Below, one piece after another: positions 57,362 to 64,000 of a stretch of 64,000 nucleotides of DNA. The notes beneath the pieces are model-generated. The model did not search any database. It saw only the letters and a program-made list of their open reading frames with translations, and was not told where the DNA came from. The translations under genes and the position numbers were made by a program. The first letter of the stretch is position 1, and each line of letters starts with the position of its first letter. The DNA is from Peterkaempfera bronchialis (lineage in GTDB: Bacteria; Actinomycetota; Actinomycetes; Streptomycetales; Streptomycetaceae): contig NZ_CP031264.1 of the NCBI RefSeq assembly GCF_003258605.2, forward strand, positions 3,038,001 to 3,102,000. Reading direction: 5' to 3'.

Positions 57362-60300
57362 TCAGTTGGGGGTGAGGAGGGGTTCCAGGTCGGCGGGGTG
57401 CAGGGTGGTGCCCTCGGTGTGGGCGGCGGCGTACTGGTCGGCGGGGAGGGCGGAGCGGGCGGCGGCCTCGGCGGCGACCGCCAGTTGATGGCCGGGCCGG
57501 GTGCGGGGGAAGGAGCCGCGCAGGGTGTCGGCGGCACCGAGGGCGCGGGCGGCACGGGCGGGGTGGCCGGCGGCGGCCAGGGTCACGGCGGCGGTGTCGA
57601 GGACGGCGGCCAGCAGGCGGCTGTCGCAGTTGCCGTCGAGGCCGACCCGGAGCGCGGTGCGGTGGTGGGCGAGGGCCGTGTCGGGGTGGCCCTCGGCAAG
57701 GGCGACGCGGGCGGCGAGGTTCTCCAGAGCGAGGCGGAACATCGGCGGCGGGGCGCCCCGGTTGATCTCGGCCATGGCCGCGGCGATCTTCTCCTGCGCT
57801 TCGGCCAGCCGGCCGGTACGCAGGCAGATGTCGGCGATCAGGACGCGCGCGTAGGTGACGCTGTCGTGCGCGCCGAACCGCTCGGACTCGGCGAGGGCTT
57901 CGCGGGCGATGCGCTCGGCGGTCTCGTCGTCGCCGGCGTACGCGGTGTTCTCGGCGAGGCGGGTGAGGACGAAGGGCACGTCCTGGTGGGCGCCGACCTC
58001 GCGGGCGTAGTCGATGGCGCGGGCGATGCCACGGGCGGCGGCGGCATAGTCGCCGTACGCGGTGGCGATCTCGGCCTGGGCTCCGGCGCACTCGGCGAGT
58101 CCCCAGCGGTCGCCGATGCGGGCGTAGAGCGCGGCGGCTTCGGCGGTGTCGGCGGCGGCTGCTTCGATGCCGTCCCGGCTGTCGAAGAGGAAGCGTCCGC
58201 GCATCGCCAGCACGGTGGCCAGGTCCCAGTCCGAACCGTGGCGGCGGGCGCCCTCGACGGTCCGGCCGATGTCCTCGATGATCCCCCGGGCGTGGATACG
58301 GCCGTCGAGGAAGACGGTGGCGAGCGGCCAGACCATGCCGGGGTAGGTGCTGGCCTCGCGGCTGCCGGGGACGAAGCGGCGCAGGATTTCGGTGGCGAGG
58401 GCGCGGTGCTCGGGGGTGGGGGTCAGATCGGCGCAGAGGAAGAGCAGCAGGGCCTTGGCGGTGAGGCGGGGGGTGTCGAGGGCGTCGGTGGGGGTGGTGG
58501 GTGGGTGAGGCGTGGTGGGTGGGTGAGGCGTGGTGGGTGGGTGAGGCGTGGTGGGTGGGTGAGGGGCAGAGAGGGCGAGTGCTTCGTGGATCCAGTTGCG
58601 GGCCTCGGCGCGGTAGTTGCGCACCATCCAGAACCAGCCCATGGCGTTGACCAGGGCCAGGGCGGGGCCCTCCTCGCGGGCGTCGATGCTGCGGCGCAGG
58701 GCGGCGCGGATGTTGTCGTGCTCGGCCTCCAACCGGTCCAGCCAGTGGAGTTGGTCGGCGGTGCGGAGGCGGGCGTCGGCGGTGCGGGCGAGGTCGGTGA
58801 AGTGGTCGCGGTGCCGGCGGCGGAGGGCCTGCTGCTCGCCGGGTTCGGCGTCGGCGAGACGCTCGCGGGCGTAGGCGTGGATGGTCTCCAGCATCCGGTA
58901 GCGGACGGTGCGGGGGTCGGTGCGGTCGGCGGTGAGCAGGGACTTGTCCACGAGGGAGCCGAGGAGGTCGAGGACGTCTCCGTCGGCGGAGGCGCAGACG
59001 CTCTCGGCGTCCTCCAGGGTGCAGCCGCCGGCGAAGACGGAGAGGGCGCGCAGCAGGCGGCGCTCGCCGGGGGTGAGGAGGTCCCAGCTCCAGTCGACCA
59101 CCGCGCGGAGGGTCTGCTGGCGGGGCAGGGCGGTGCGGCTGCCGGTGGTGAGCAGGCGGAACCGGTCGTCCAGGCGGTCGGCGATCTGGCGGGCGGTGAG
59201 GATGCGCAGCCGGGCGGCGGCCAGTTCGATGGCGAGCGGCAGTCCGTCGAGGCGGTGGCAGATCTCGGCGGCGGCGCGGGTGTCGTCGGTGGCGCGGGTG
59301 TCGTCGGTGGGGGTGGGGGCGGTGGGCGTGGGGGCGGGGGCGCGGTCGTGGAAGAGGCGTAGGGCGTCGGCCCCGGGGAGGGGGGCGAGCGGGCGTACGG
59401 TCTCGCCGGGGATGCCGAGGGGTTCGCGGCTGGTGGCGAGCACGGTGATGCCCGGGCAGGCCGCGAGCAGGGTTTCGGCGGTGCGGGCGGCGGCGGTGAT
59501 CAGGTGCTCGCAGTTGTCCAGGACCAGCAGCAGGCGGCGGTCGGCGCAGTGGTCGAGCAGCCGGTGCAGGGGGTCCTCGGTGGCGGCCGGGGCGGCGCCG
59601 GTGAGGAGGGTGCGGCGCAGGCCGAGGGCGGTGAGTAGGGCGTCGGGTACGGCTTCCGGCGCGTCGAGCGGGGCGAGTTCGGCGATCCAGACGCCGTCCG
59701 GGTGGGCGGGGCCCTGGGCGGCGCGGGCGGCCTGGATGGCGAGGCTGGTCTTGCCGGAGCCGCCGGGTCCGGTGAGGGTGACCAGGCGGGTGGTGGCGAG
59801 GCGGGTGCGGAGGTCGGCGAGGTCGGTGGTGCGGCCGACGAAGCTGGTGAGGCGGGTGGGGAGGTTGGTTGGTGGGGTGGGTGGGGGTGAGGCGGGTGCG
59901 GGTGGGGCGGGGGGTTGCTGGAGCAGGCGGGTGTGGAGGGCGCGGAGTTCTGGGCCGGGGTCGGTGCCGAGGCGGTCGGCGAGGGTGCGGCGGGTCTGCT
60001 CGTACGCGGCGAGGGCGTCGGCGGAGCGGCCGGCCTCGTGCAAGGCACGGATGAGGCGGGCGCGGAAGGGTTCGTGGAGGGGGTGCTCGGCGGTGAGCTC
60101 CTCCAGTTCGGGCAGGACGTCGGAGGCGCTGCCGAGGGCGAGGTCGGCGTCGAGGCGGCGTTCCAGCGCGGTCAGGCGCAGGGCGTCGGCGCGGGCCGCC
60201 GGCGCGGCCCGGTCGGGGAGGTCCGCGAGGGCCGGGCCGTGCCACAGGGCGAGGGCCGCGCGCAGGGTCCGGGCGGCGGCAGCCGGGTCGGTCGGCAGGA

Positions 60301-60643
60301 GCCGGGCGCCCTCGGTGGCGAGCCGTTCGAAGCGGCCGAGGTCGGTCTCGTCGGGAGAGGCGGAGAGGCGGTAGCCGCCGGGCGCCGACTCGACGGCCTC
60401 ATGGCCGAGGGCCCGCCGCAGTCGGCCGATCAGGGCCTGGAGTGCGCCGGTGGCGTCCTGCGGTGGGTCTCCGTCCCAGACGGCGTCGATCAGCAGGTCG
60501 GCGGGAACGGCCCGGCCGGGGCGCAGGGCGAGTGCGGTGAGCAGGGCACGCAGACGAGCCCCGCCGAGATGGGCGGGGCTGCCGTCGGCCCTGCGGGCCT
60601 GGGTGTCGCCGAGGATCGCGTACCGCACCGTCACGTGCTCCAT
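57362..60643 (-). CDS. AfsR/SARP-family regulator (BTAD, NB-ARC and TPR)
   Basis: A 1093-residue regulator. N-terminal winged-helix DNA-binding domain (about 1-95, LGGARLRALLTALALRPGRA, GALQALIGRLRRALG), bacterial transcriptional activator domain (about 98-245), then an NTPase of the NB-ARC/STAND type with Walker A LTGPGGSGKTSLA (about 287) and Walker B RLLLVLDNCEH. The remainder is a helical repeat region ending in LLTPN. Such large SARPs act as pathway or pleiotropic activators of secondary metabolism. A slipped repeat HPPTTP x4 lies in the middle (coded by 58496-58567). The neighbouring exporter suggests local control, although no biosynthetic genes are in view. Confidence 0.92.
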   Translation of the reverse strand: MEHVTVRYAILGDTQARRADGSPAHLGGARLRALLTALALRPGRAVPADLLIDAVWDGDPPQDATGALQALIGRLRRALGHEAVESAPGGYRLSASPDETDLGRFERLATEGARLLPTDPAAAARTLRAALALWHGPALADLPDRAAPAARADALRLTALERRLDADLALGSASDVLPELEELTAEHPLHEPFRARLIRALHEAGRSADALAAYEQTRRTLADRLGTDPGPELRALHTRLLQQPPAPPAPASPPPTPPTNLPTRLTSFVGRTTDLADLRTRLATTRLVTLTGPGGSGKTSLAIQAARAAQGPAHPDGVWIAELAPLDAPEAVPDALLTALGLRRTLLTGAAPAATEDPLHRLLDHCADRRLLLVLDNCEHLITAAARTAETLLAACPGITVLATSREPLGIPGETVRPLAPLPGADALRLFHDRAPAPTPTAPTPTDDTRATDDTRAAAEICHRLDGLPLAIELAAARLRILTARQIADRLDDRFRLLTTGSRTALPRQQTLRAVVDWSWDLLTPGERRLLRALSVFAGGCTLEDAESVCASADGDVLDLLGSLVDKSLLTADRTDPRTVRYRMLETIHAYARERLADAEPGEQQALRRRHRDHFTDLARTADARLRTADQLHWLDRLEAEHDNIRAALRRSIDAREEGPALALVNAMGWFWMVRNYRAEARNWIHEALALSAPHPPTTPHPPTTPHPPTTPHPPTTPTDALDTPRLTAKALLLFLCADLTPTPEHRALATEILRRFVPGSREASTYPGMVWPLATVFLDGRIHARGIIEDIGRTVEGARRHGSDWDLATVLAMRGRFLFDSRDGIEAAAADTAEAAALYARIGDRWGLAECAGAQAEIATAYGDYAAAARGIARAIDYAREVGAHQDVPFVLTRLAENTAYAGDDETAERIAREALAESERFGAHDSVTYARVLIADICLRTGRLAEAQEKIAAAMAEINRGAPPPMFRLALENLAARVALAEGHPDTALAHHRTALRVGLDGNCDSRLLAAVLDTAAVTLAAAGHPARAARALGAADTLRGSFPRTRPGHQLAVAAEAAARSALPADQYAAAHTEGTTLHPADLEPLLTPN
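58496..58567. repeat. 18-bp tandem repeat inside the SARP gene
   Basis: Four consecutive units TGGTGGGTGGGTGAGGCG (58496, 58514, 58532, 58550; the last has one mismatch). It encodes four HPPTTP-like hexapeptides in the minus-strand gene. The G-rich plus strand has many GGG tracts and could fold into G-quadruplexes. The copy number is likely variable between strains. Confidence 0.85.
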
Positions 60644-60664
60644 TGTGGCGGCACGCGCGGGTGG

Positions 60665-61372
60665 TCAGATGGCGCAGGACCCGTCTGCGCAGTCGTCGGC
60701 GGTGGGGGTGTTGGGGGTGGGGGTGTTGGGGGAGGGCGTTGCCGTCTCGGCGGCGACCTGCTCCAGGACCTGGAGGAAGGTGGATGCCTCCTGGGCGCCC
60801 TGGACGGCCCACTTGCCCTCGAAGACGAAGGTCGGTACGGCCGTGATGCCCATCAGCTGGGCCTCGGAGATCCTGGCCTGCACCTCGGCGGTGCCCTCGT
60901 CGGAGGCCAGGTAGGCGGTCACCCGGTCGCGGTCCAGGCCGGCTGCGACGGCGAGTTCGGTGAGCTGGTCGCGGTCGCCGACGTTGCCGCCCTCGACGAA
61001 GTACGCGTGGAGCAGGGCGTTCTTCAGGGTGGCCTGGGCGGTGGTGCCGTACTCGGTCTCGGCCAGGTGGAGCAGGCGGTGGGCGAGGAGGGTGTTGACG
61101 GACTTGGCGTTCGCGAAGTCGAAGGCGATGCCCTCGCGGCTTCCGACCTCGGCGAGGTGGGCGTGCATCTCGCTGACCCGGTCGCCGAACTTGCGGCGCA
61201 GCACCGGCTCCAGGGGCTCGGCCTCCGGGGACGCCTCCGGGGCGAGCTGGTACGGCCGGTAGGCCACCTCGACGGTGTCGGCGCCGGGGTAGGCGGCGAG
61301 GGCGCGCTCGAAGCGGCGCTTGCCGACGTAGCACCAGGGGCAGGCGATGTCGGAGTAGATCTCGACCTTCAT
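60665..61372 (-). CDS. DsbA/FrnE-family oxidoreductase
   Basis: A 235-residue thioredoxin-fold protein. It opens MKVEIYSDIACPWCYVGKRR with a CPWC active site (residues 11-14) and has the helical insert and cis-Pro loop GITAVPTFVFEGKWAVQGAQ. This is the FrnE/2-hydroxychromene isomerase-like branch of DsbA, a cytoplasmic group in streptomycetes (FrnE was named from a polyketide cluster). The C-terminus is unusual: NTPTPNTPT repeats followed by DDCADGSCAI, with two extra Cys. The start at 61372 is unambiguous. It is 22 bases upstream of the SARP gene on the same strand. Confidence 0.9.
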   Translation of the reverse strand: MKVEIYSDIACPWCYVGKRRFERALAAYPGADTVEVAYRPYQLAPEASPEAEPLEPVLRRKFGDRVSEMHAHLAEVGSREGIAFDFANAKSVNTLLAHRLLHLAETEYGTTAQATLKNALLHAYFVEGGNVGDRDQLTELAVAAGLDRDRVTAYLASDEGTAEVQARISEAQLMGITAVPTFVFEGKWAVQGAQEASTFLQVLEQVAAETATPSPNTPTPNTPTADDCADGSCAI

Positions 61373-61471
61373 GGGGCGTCCGTCCTCGGATTGCGGCTTC
61401 GTACGAGGCGGTCAACGCGTACGGGGGCAGGGGCATTCCCGTGGCCGGGGGAGGTGGTGGGGGGAATGCGG

Positions 61472-61505
61472 AGAGGGCCCCGGGGTTTTGGCCTCGGGGC
61501 CCTCT
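61472..61505 (-). terminator. Terminator of the tRNA gene
   Basis: AGAGGGCCCCG (61472-61482) pairs with CGGGGCCCTCT (61495-61505). It is 10 bases past the 3' end of the tRNA on the minus strand and before the FrnE-like gene. Confidence 0.75.
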
Positions 61506-61514
61506 TCTGAGCGG

Positions 61515-61587
61515 AGCGGACGGCAGGGCTCGAACCTACGACCTAAACCCTGGAGGGGTTTCGCTCTACCAACTGAGCTACATCCGC
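61515..61587 (-). tRNA. tRNA-Gly(UCC)-like gene with C33
   Basis: The minus strand folds as a complete 73-base cloverleaf: acceptor GCGGATG/CGTCCGC, D-arm GCTC-AGTTGGTA-GAGC, anticodon stem AAACC/GGTTT, variable loop AGGTC, T-arm GTAGG-TTCGAGC-CCTGC, discriminator U73. The anticodon loop is CCTCCAG, giving anticodon UCC at positions 34-36 (61552-61554) but C instead of the near-universal U at 33. G1-C72, C2-G71, C35, C36 and U73 agree with bacterial glycine identity. Its body is unlike a typical Gly(UCC) tRNA. A tRNA program may report it as Gly, undetermined or pseudo. Confidence 0.75.
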
Positions 61588-61684
61588 GTGTCCACCGGGA
61601 GGAACCTTTCTCCTGGCGACGTCATGAACTCTAGCGGATTCCGGCGCTAGATCAAACTCCGCTCCACGGAGCCGAGTTGCCAGG

Positions 61685-62221
61685 TCAGTCGTGGTTGGCG
61701 GGAGGGGCCGGGACGATCAGGACCGGGCAGGCGGAGTGGTGTACGGCGGCGGTGCTGACCGAGCCGAGGAGGAGGCGGGCGAAGCCTCCGTTGCCCCGGG
61801 TGCCCATGACCAGGGTGTGGTGGTGGGTGCTGGAGGCCAGCACGGTCTCGATGACGTTGCCGAGGACGACATGGAGCGAGGCGGGGCCGGTGTAGGGGCG
61901 GCTGCGGGCGTTCTGGACGGCGACGACTCCTCGGCGCAGGCCGTCGCGCATGGACTCCAGCAGTCGGTCGACGCTCTCCTGGACGATCGCGGCCATGCCC
62001 AGGGTGTAGCCGCCGGGGGACGGGTTGACCACGGAGAGGACGTAGAGGGGGAGGTCGAAGAGTTCGGCTTCCGTCATGGCGCGGTCCAGGGCCCACAGGG
62101 AGCCGTTGGAGCCGTCCACTGCGGCGAGGATGCCGGGGGTGGGCGGCGAGTCGGGGGGCTGGTCCGAGACGGGGAGGTCGGCTGGGTCGGGGTGGGCGGG
62201 GAGGTGGGACGGGTGGGGCAT
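61685..62221 (-). CDS. Universal stress protein family
   Basis: A 178-residue single-domain UspA protein. After a Pro/Asp-rich head of about 28 residues comes ILAAVDGSNGSLWALDRAMT and, at the end, the ATP-binding motif GTRGNGGFARLLLGSVSTAA (G-x2-G-x9-G-S type) with CPVLIVPAP. These features fit the nucleotide-binding Usp class. It is monocistronic between the tRNA gene and an intergenic repeat region. In actinobacteria such proteins are often linked to hypoxia or dormancy, but nothing local identifies the trigger. Confidence 0.92.
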   Translation of the reverse strand: MPHPSHLPAHPDPADLPVSDQPPDSPPTPGILAAVDGSNGSLWALDRAMTEAELFDLPLYVLSVVNPSPGGYTLGMAAIVQESVDRLLESMRDGLRRGVVAVQNARSRPYTGPASLHVVLGNVIETVLASSTHHHTLVMGTRGNGGFARLLLGSVSTAAVHHSACPVLIVPAPPANHD

Positions 62222-62677
62222 GGCACGTCCTTTGGGGGGTGGTCCGTGCCTCCCTTATAGCGCGGGGCGTGGTTCTTTGCGGGTCGTGGTGCGGGGTTTG
62301 TGGTGGGGGTTGTTGGGCTGGTGCGGGTGTCGGCCGGTCCGGGGTGGGGGGTCCCGGGCGTCCGGTGCTCGCCGGTGTCCCCCTGCGCTCGTTCCTCGCT
62401 CCGGGGGAACCGGCTGCATCCTCCATGGGCCCCTCCTCGCCGAAGGCGGGCAAGGAGGGAGTCCGGGACCCCCCACCCCTACCCGTCCGCCACCCTCCGC
62501 CCGTGGGGGGAAGGTCTGTCCGTGCATGGTTGATGTGAGTGGGTCGGTCAGGCTCTCGGGCCCCTACTCGGCCGGCATCCTCCGCCCGTGGGGGGAGAGT
62601 TGGGTCGGTGGGGCTTTCGGGGCCGGGTGTTCCACTCCGGACCGGCCGGCATCCTCCGGTCGGTGGGAGGGCTGGGG
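62222..62677. other. Intergenic region with dispersed short repeats
   Basis: A 456-base gene-free gap. CCTCCGCCCGTGGGGGGA occurs twice (62494-62511 and 62579-62596) and a diverged copy at about 62653-62670. A 16-base block, CGGCCGGCATCCTCCG, is exactly repeated at 62569 and 62643. Each unit can form a G/C hairpin. I see no credible gene; these appear to be streptomycete-type intergenic repeats or degraded sequence. Confidence 0.5.
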
Positions 62678-64000
62678 TCAGGCGGGGTGGAGGGCGCGCC
62701 GGGCGGCGATGGGCATGCCGGTCCAGCAGGAGCCGGCTTGGCGGGCGGTGTAGCGGCGGAGCCAGAGTTCGGTGGAGACCAGGTCGGCGAGGCCGTCGAG
62801 GGGGACGGGGGCGGTGCCGGCGGCGGCGTGGGCGAGGTCTTTCTGGACGGCGAGGAGGTCGATCAGGCCGAGTTCGGCCAGAAGGGGGGCGCGGAAGAGT
62901 TCGGTGAGGCCGTCGGCGGCGTGGCGCAGGCCGGTGCGGACGGTGGCGGCGCGGTCGGTGTGGGGGGCGGCGCCCCAGTCGGCGGGGAGGTCGGCGATGC
63001 CGGCGCCGGCGAGGACGGCGCGCAGCAGGGTGTGGCGGGCGCCGGGCTGGACGCGCAGGCCGTCCGGGACCAGTCGGCAGGCTCGGATCACCTGGTTGTC
63101 GAGGAAGGGGGCGTGCAGGCGCTGGCCGTGCTGCTCGGTCGCCTGGACGAGGGTGCGGTAGTCGGCGGCGTGGCGGTGGAGGGCGAGGCGGGCGCGGCGT
63201 TCGCCGGGGCGTTCGGAGGGTGCGGGGCGGCGGGCGGCGAGCCGGAGGCGTACGGCGATGCCGGAGAGTGCGGCGTCGGAGAGCCAGCGGGCGGCCGGGC
63301 CGGGGACGCACCAGGTGAGGGCGGTGGTGGAGGCGTGGCCGGGGCTGGTGGCGGCGGCGGGTCCGCGGCGGGCGATCAGGCGGACCGCTGCGTCCTCCAG
63401 GGCTTCGGCGTAGGGGGCGCGGGCGAGGCGGCGGGCGGCGCGGAAGACGGAGACGGGGGTGGCGAGGGCGCCGGTGAGGGGGCCTTCGGTGGCGGTGTCG
63501 GCGCGGGCGAGGGCGGCGACGGGGCGGAGCAGGTCGCGGCGGCGGTGGTCGCGGACCAGGTCGGCGAGGCGGGCGGGGTGTCCGTCGAGGGCCTGGCGGG
63601 CGCCGTAGCCGGTGAGGTGGTCGGCGCCGCCTGCGGCCAGCCGGGCGCGTACGGCGGAGGCTTCGATCAGGGCGGGGCCGGGTTCGTCGGTGAGGGGGCC
63701 GGTGAAGGGGTCGTCGGCGAGGTCGGCGTAGGGGAGCGCGTGGGTGGTGGCGGGGACGACGGTGTGGTGGAGGCGGGGTACGGCGCCGGCGAGGGTGCGG
63801 GCGCGTTCCAGGGGGGCGGTGGGGGCTTCGGCGAAGGTGATGGCGGTGAGTCCGGCGGGCGCGGGGGCGGTGGCCTGCGGGCGGGCCCACGATCCTTTGA
63901 CGGCGCCGCTGCGGGGGGTCGCCTCGGCGGGGCGTGGGATGTCGGGCCGGGGGGCGGTGGCGCCGGTCTGGTGGGCGGCGGGGGTGGCGGCGGCGAGCAG
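62678..64000 (-). CDS. Asparagine-synthase-like protein (3' part; runs off the window)
   Basis: The minus-strand frame is open from 64000 to the stop at 62678, about 440 residues, with no start in view, so the gene begins outside the window. Typical C-terminal asparagine-synthetase features are readable: GGADHLTGYGARQALDGHPA, WLSDAALSGIAVRLRLA, RLHAPFLDNQVIRACRLVP and WLRRYTARQAGSCW. The ATP-binding SGGLDS motif is not seen and must lie upstream, if present. The sequence is divergent from housekeeping AsnB and could be one of the asparagine-synthase-related proteins used in peptide or lasso-peptide modification. Confidence 0.8.
   Translation of the reverse strand: MLAAATPAAHQTGATAPRPDIPRPAEATPRSGAVKGSWARPQATAPAPAGLTAITFAEAPTAPLERARTLAGAVPRLHHTVVPATTHALPYADLADDPFTGPLTDEPGPALIEASAVRARLAAGGADHLTGYGARQALDGHPARLADLVRDHRRRDLLRPVAALARADTATEGPLTGALATPVSVFRAARRLARAPYAEALEDAAVRLIARRGPAAATSPGHASTTALTWCVPGPAARWLSDAALSGIAVRLRLAARRPAPSERPGERRARLALHRHAADYRTLVQATEQHGQRLHAPFLDNQVIRACRLVPDGLRVQPGARHTLLRAVLAGAGIADLPADWGAAPHTDRAATVRTGLRHAADGLTELFRAPLLAELGLIDLLAVQKDLAHAAAGTAPVPLDGLADLVSTELWLRRYTARQAGSCWTGMPIAARRALHPA

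Noticed and set aside
58496-58567. Repeats considered as a CRISPR array
   Set aside because: Units are contiguous 18-mers without spacers and lie in a coding frame; no cas genes are present.
57167-59362. 731-codon plus-strand frame rich in Gly and Val
   Set aside because: Antisense to the SARP gene, with low-complexity product and no ribosome-binding site.

Overview
This window is a high-GC actinobacterial chromosome segment, almost certainly from the Streptomycetaceae (Streptomyces, Kitasatospora or Streptacidiphilus). Evidence: G/C in nearly every third codon position, GTG/TTG starts, a mycothiol synthase, GlnR, an AfsR/SARP-type regulator, and a gene order that from memory runs parallel to S. 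coelicolor from about SCO4167 down to SCO4115. It is core chromosome; I saw no transposase, integrase, phage gene or CRISPR array.

Layout. 0-5 kb: sulfur genes (DsrE-like protein, rhodanese, DUF1416) with an apparently leaderless Cys-containing leader peptide, then DUF2993, MoaD-like and alpha/beta-hydrolase genes. 5-10.7 kb: the nitrogen regulator glnR, a LacI regulator, and an HtrA protease next to an OmpR-type two-component pair (an MprAB/PepD-like set). 10.7-15.4 kb: secreted 5'-nucleotidase, DUF1996 protein, mshD. 15.5-26 kb: a phosphate and polyphosphate block (ppk, CHAD, NUDIX, pstSCAB, and opposite-facing pit with its DUF47 partner) with 11-bp-phased PHO-box-like repeats before ppk and pstS. 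26-31 kb: CsoR-like repressor, lipoprotein, small proteins, secreted FAD oxidoreductase, PAP2 phosphatase.

31.3-40.2 kb is the most system-like region. A lysozyme/NlpC cell-wall hydrolase lies divergent from a tight operon of membrane proteins and ATPases that resembles a stripped-down Gram-positive type IV secretion apparatus (VirB2-, VirB8/TcpC-, VirB6/TrbL-, VirB4- and coupling-protein-like parts) with no relaxase. It corresponds, from memory, to the S. coelicolor cmdABCDEF differentiation cluster. It is followed by a fused sigma-factor-like/zinc-finger/membrane/ricin protein, a complete rRNA operon on the minus strand (5S 42.3 kb to 16S 47.4 kb), a PAS/SpoIIE phosphatase, a type II NADH dehydrogenase, an AtrA-like TetR regulator, and a second sigma-like membrane fusion ending in an NPCBM sugar-binding domain.

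55-64 kb holds a DrrAB-type ABC exporter with an upstream SARP/NB-ARC regulator, an FrnE-like DsbA oxidoreductase, an unusual tRNA-Gly(UCC)-like gene with C33, a universal stress protein and the 3' part of an asparagine-synthase-like gene cut by the window edge.

Four genes between 38 and 55.4 kb are split across two reading frames. In every case restoring a single missing base rejoins them, which points to homopolymer-deletion errors in the sequence, or less likely real lesions or recoding.
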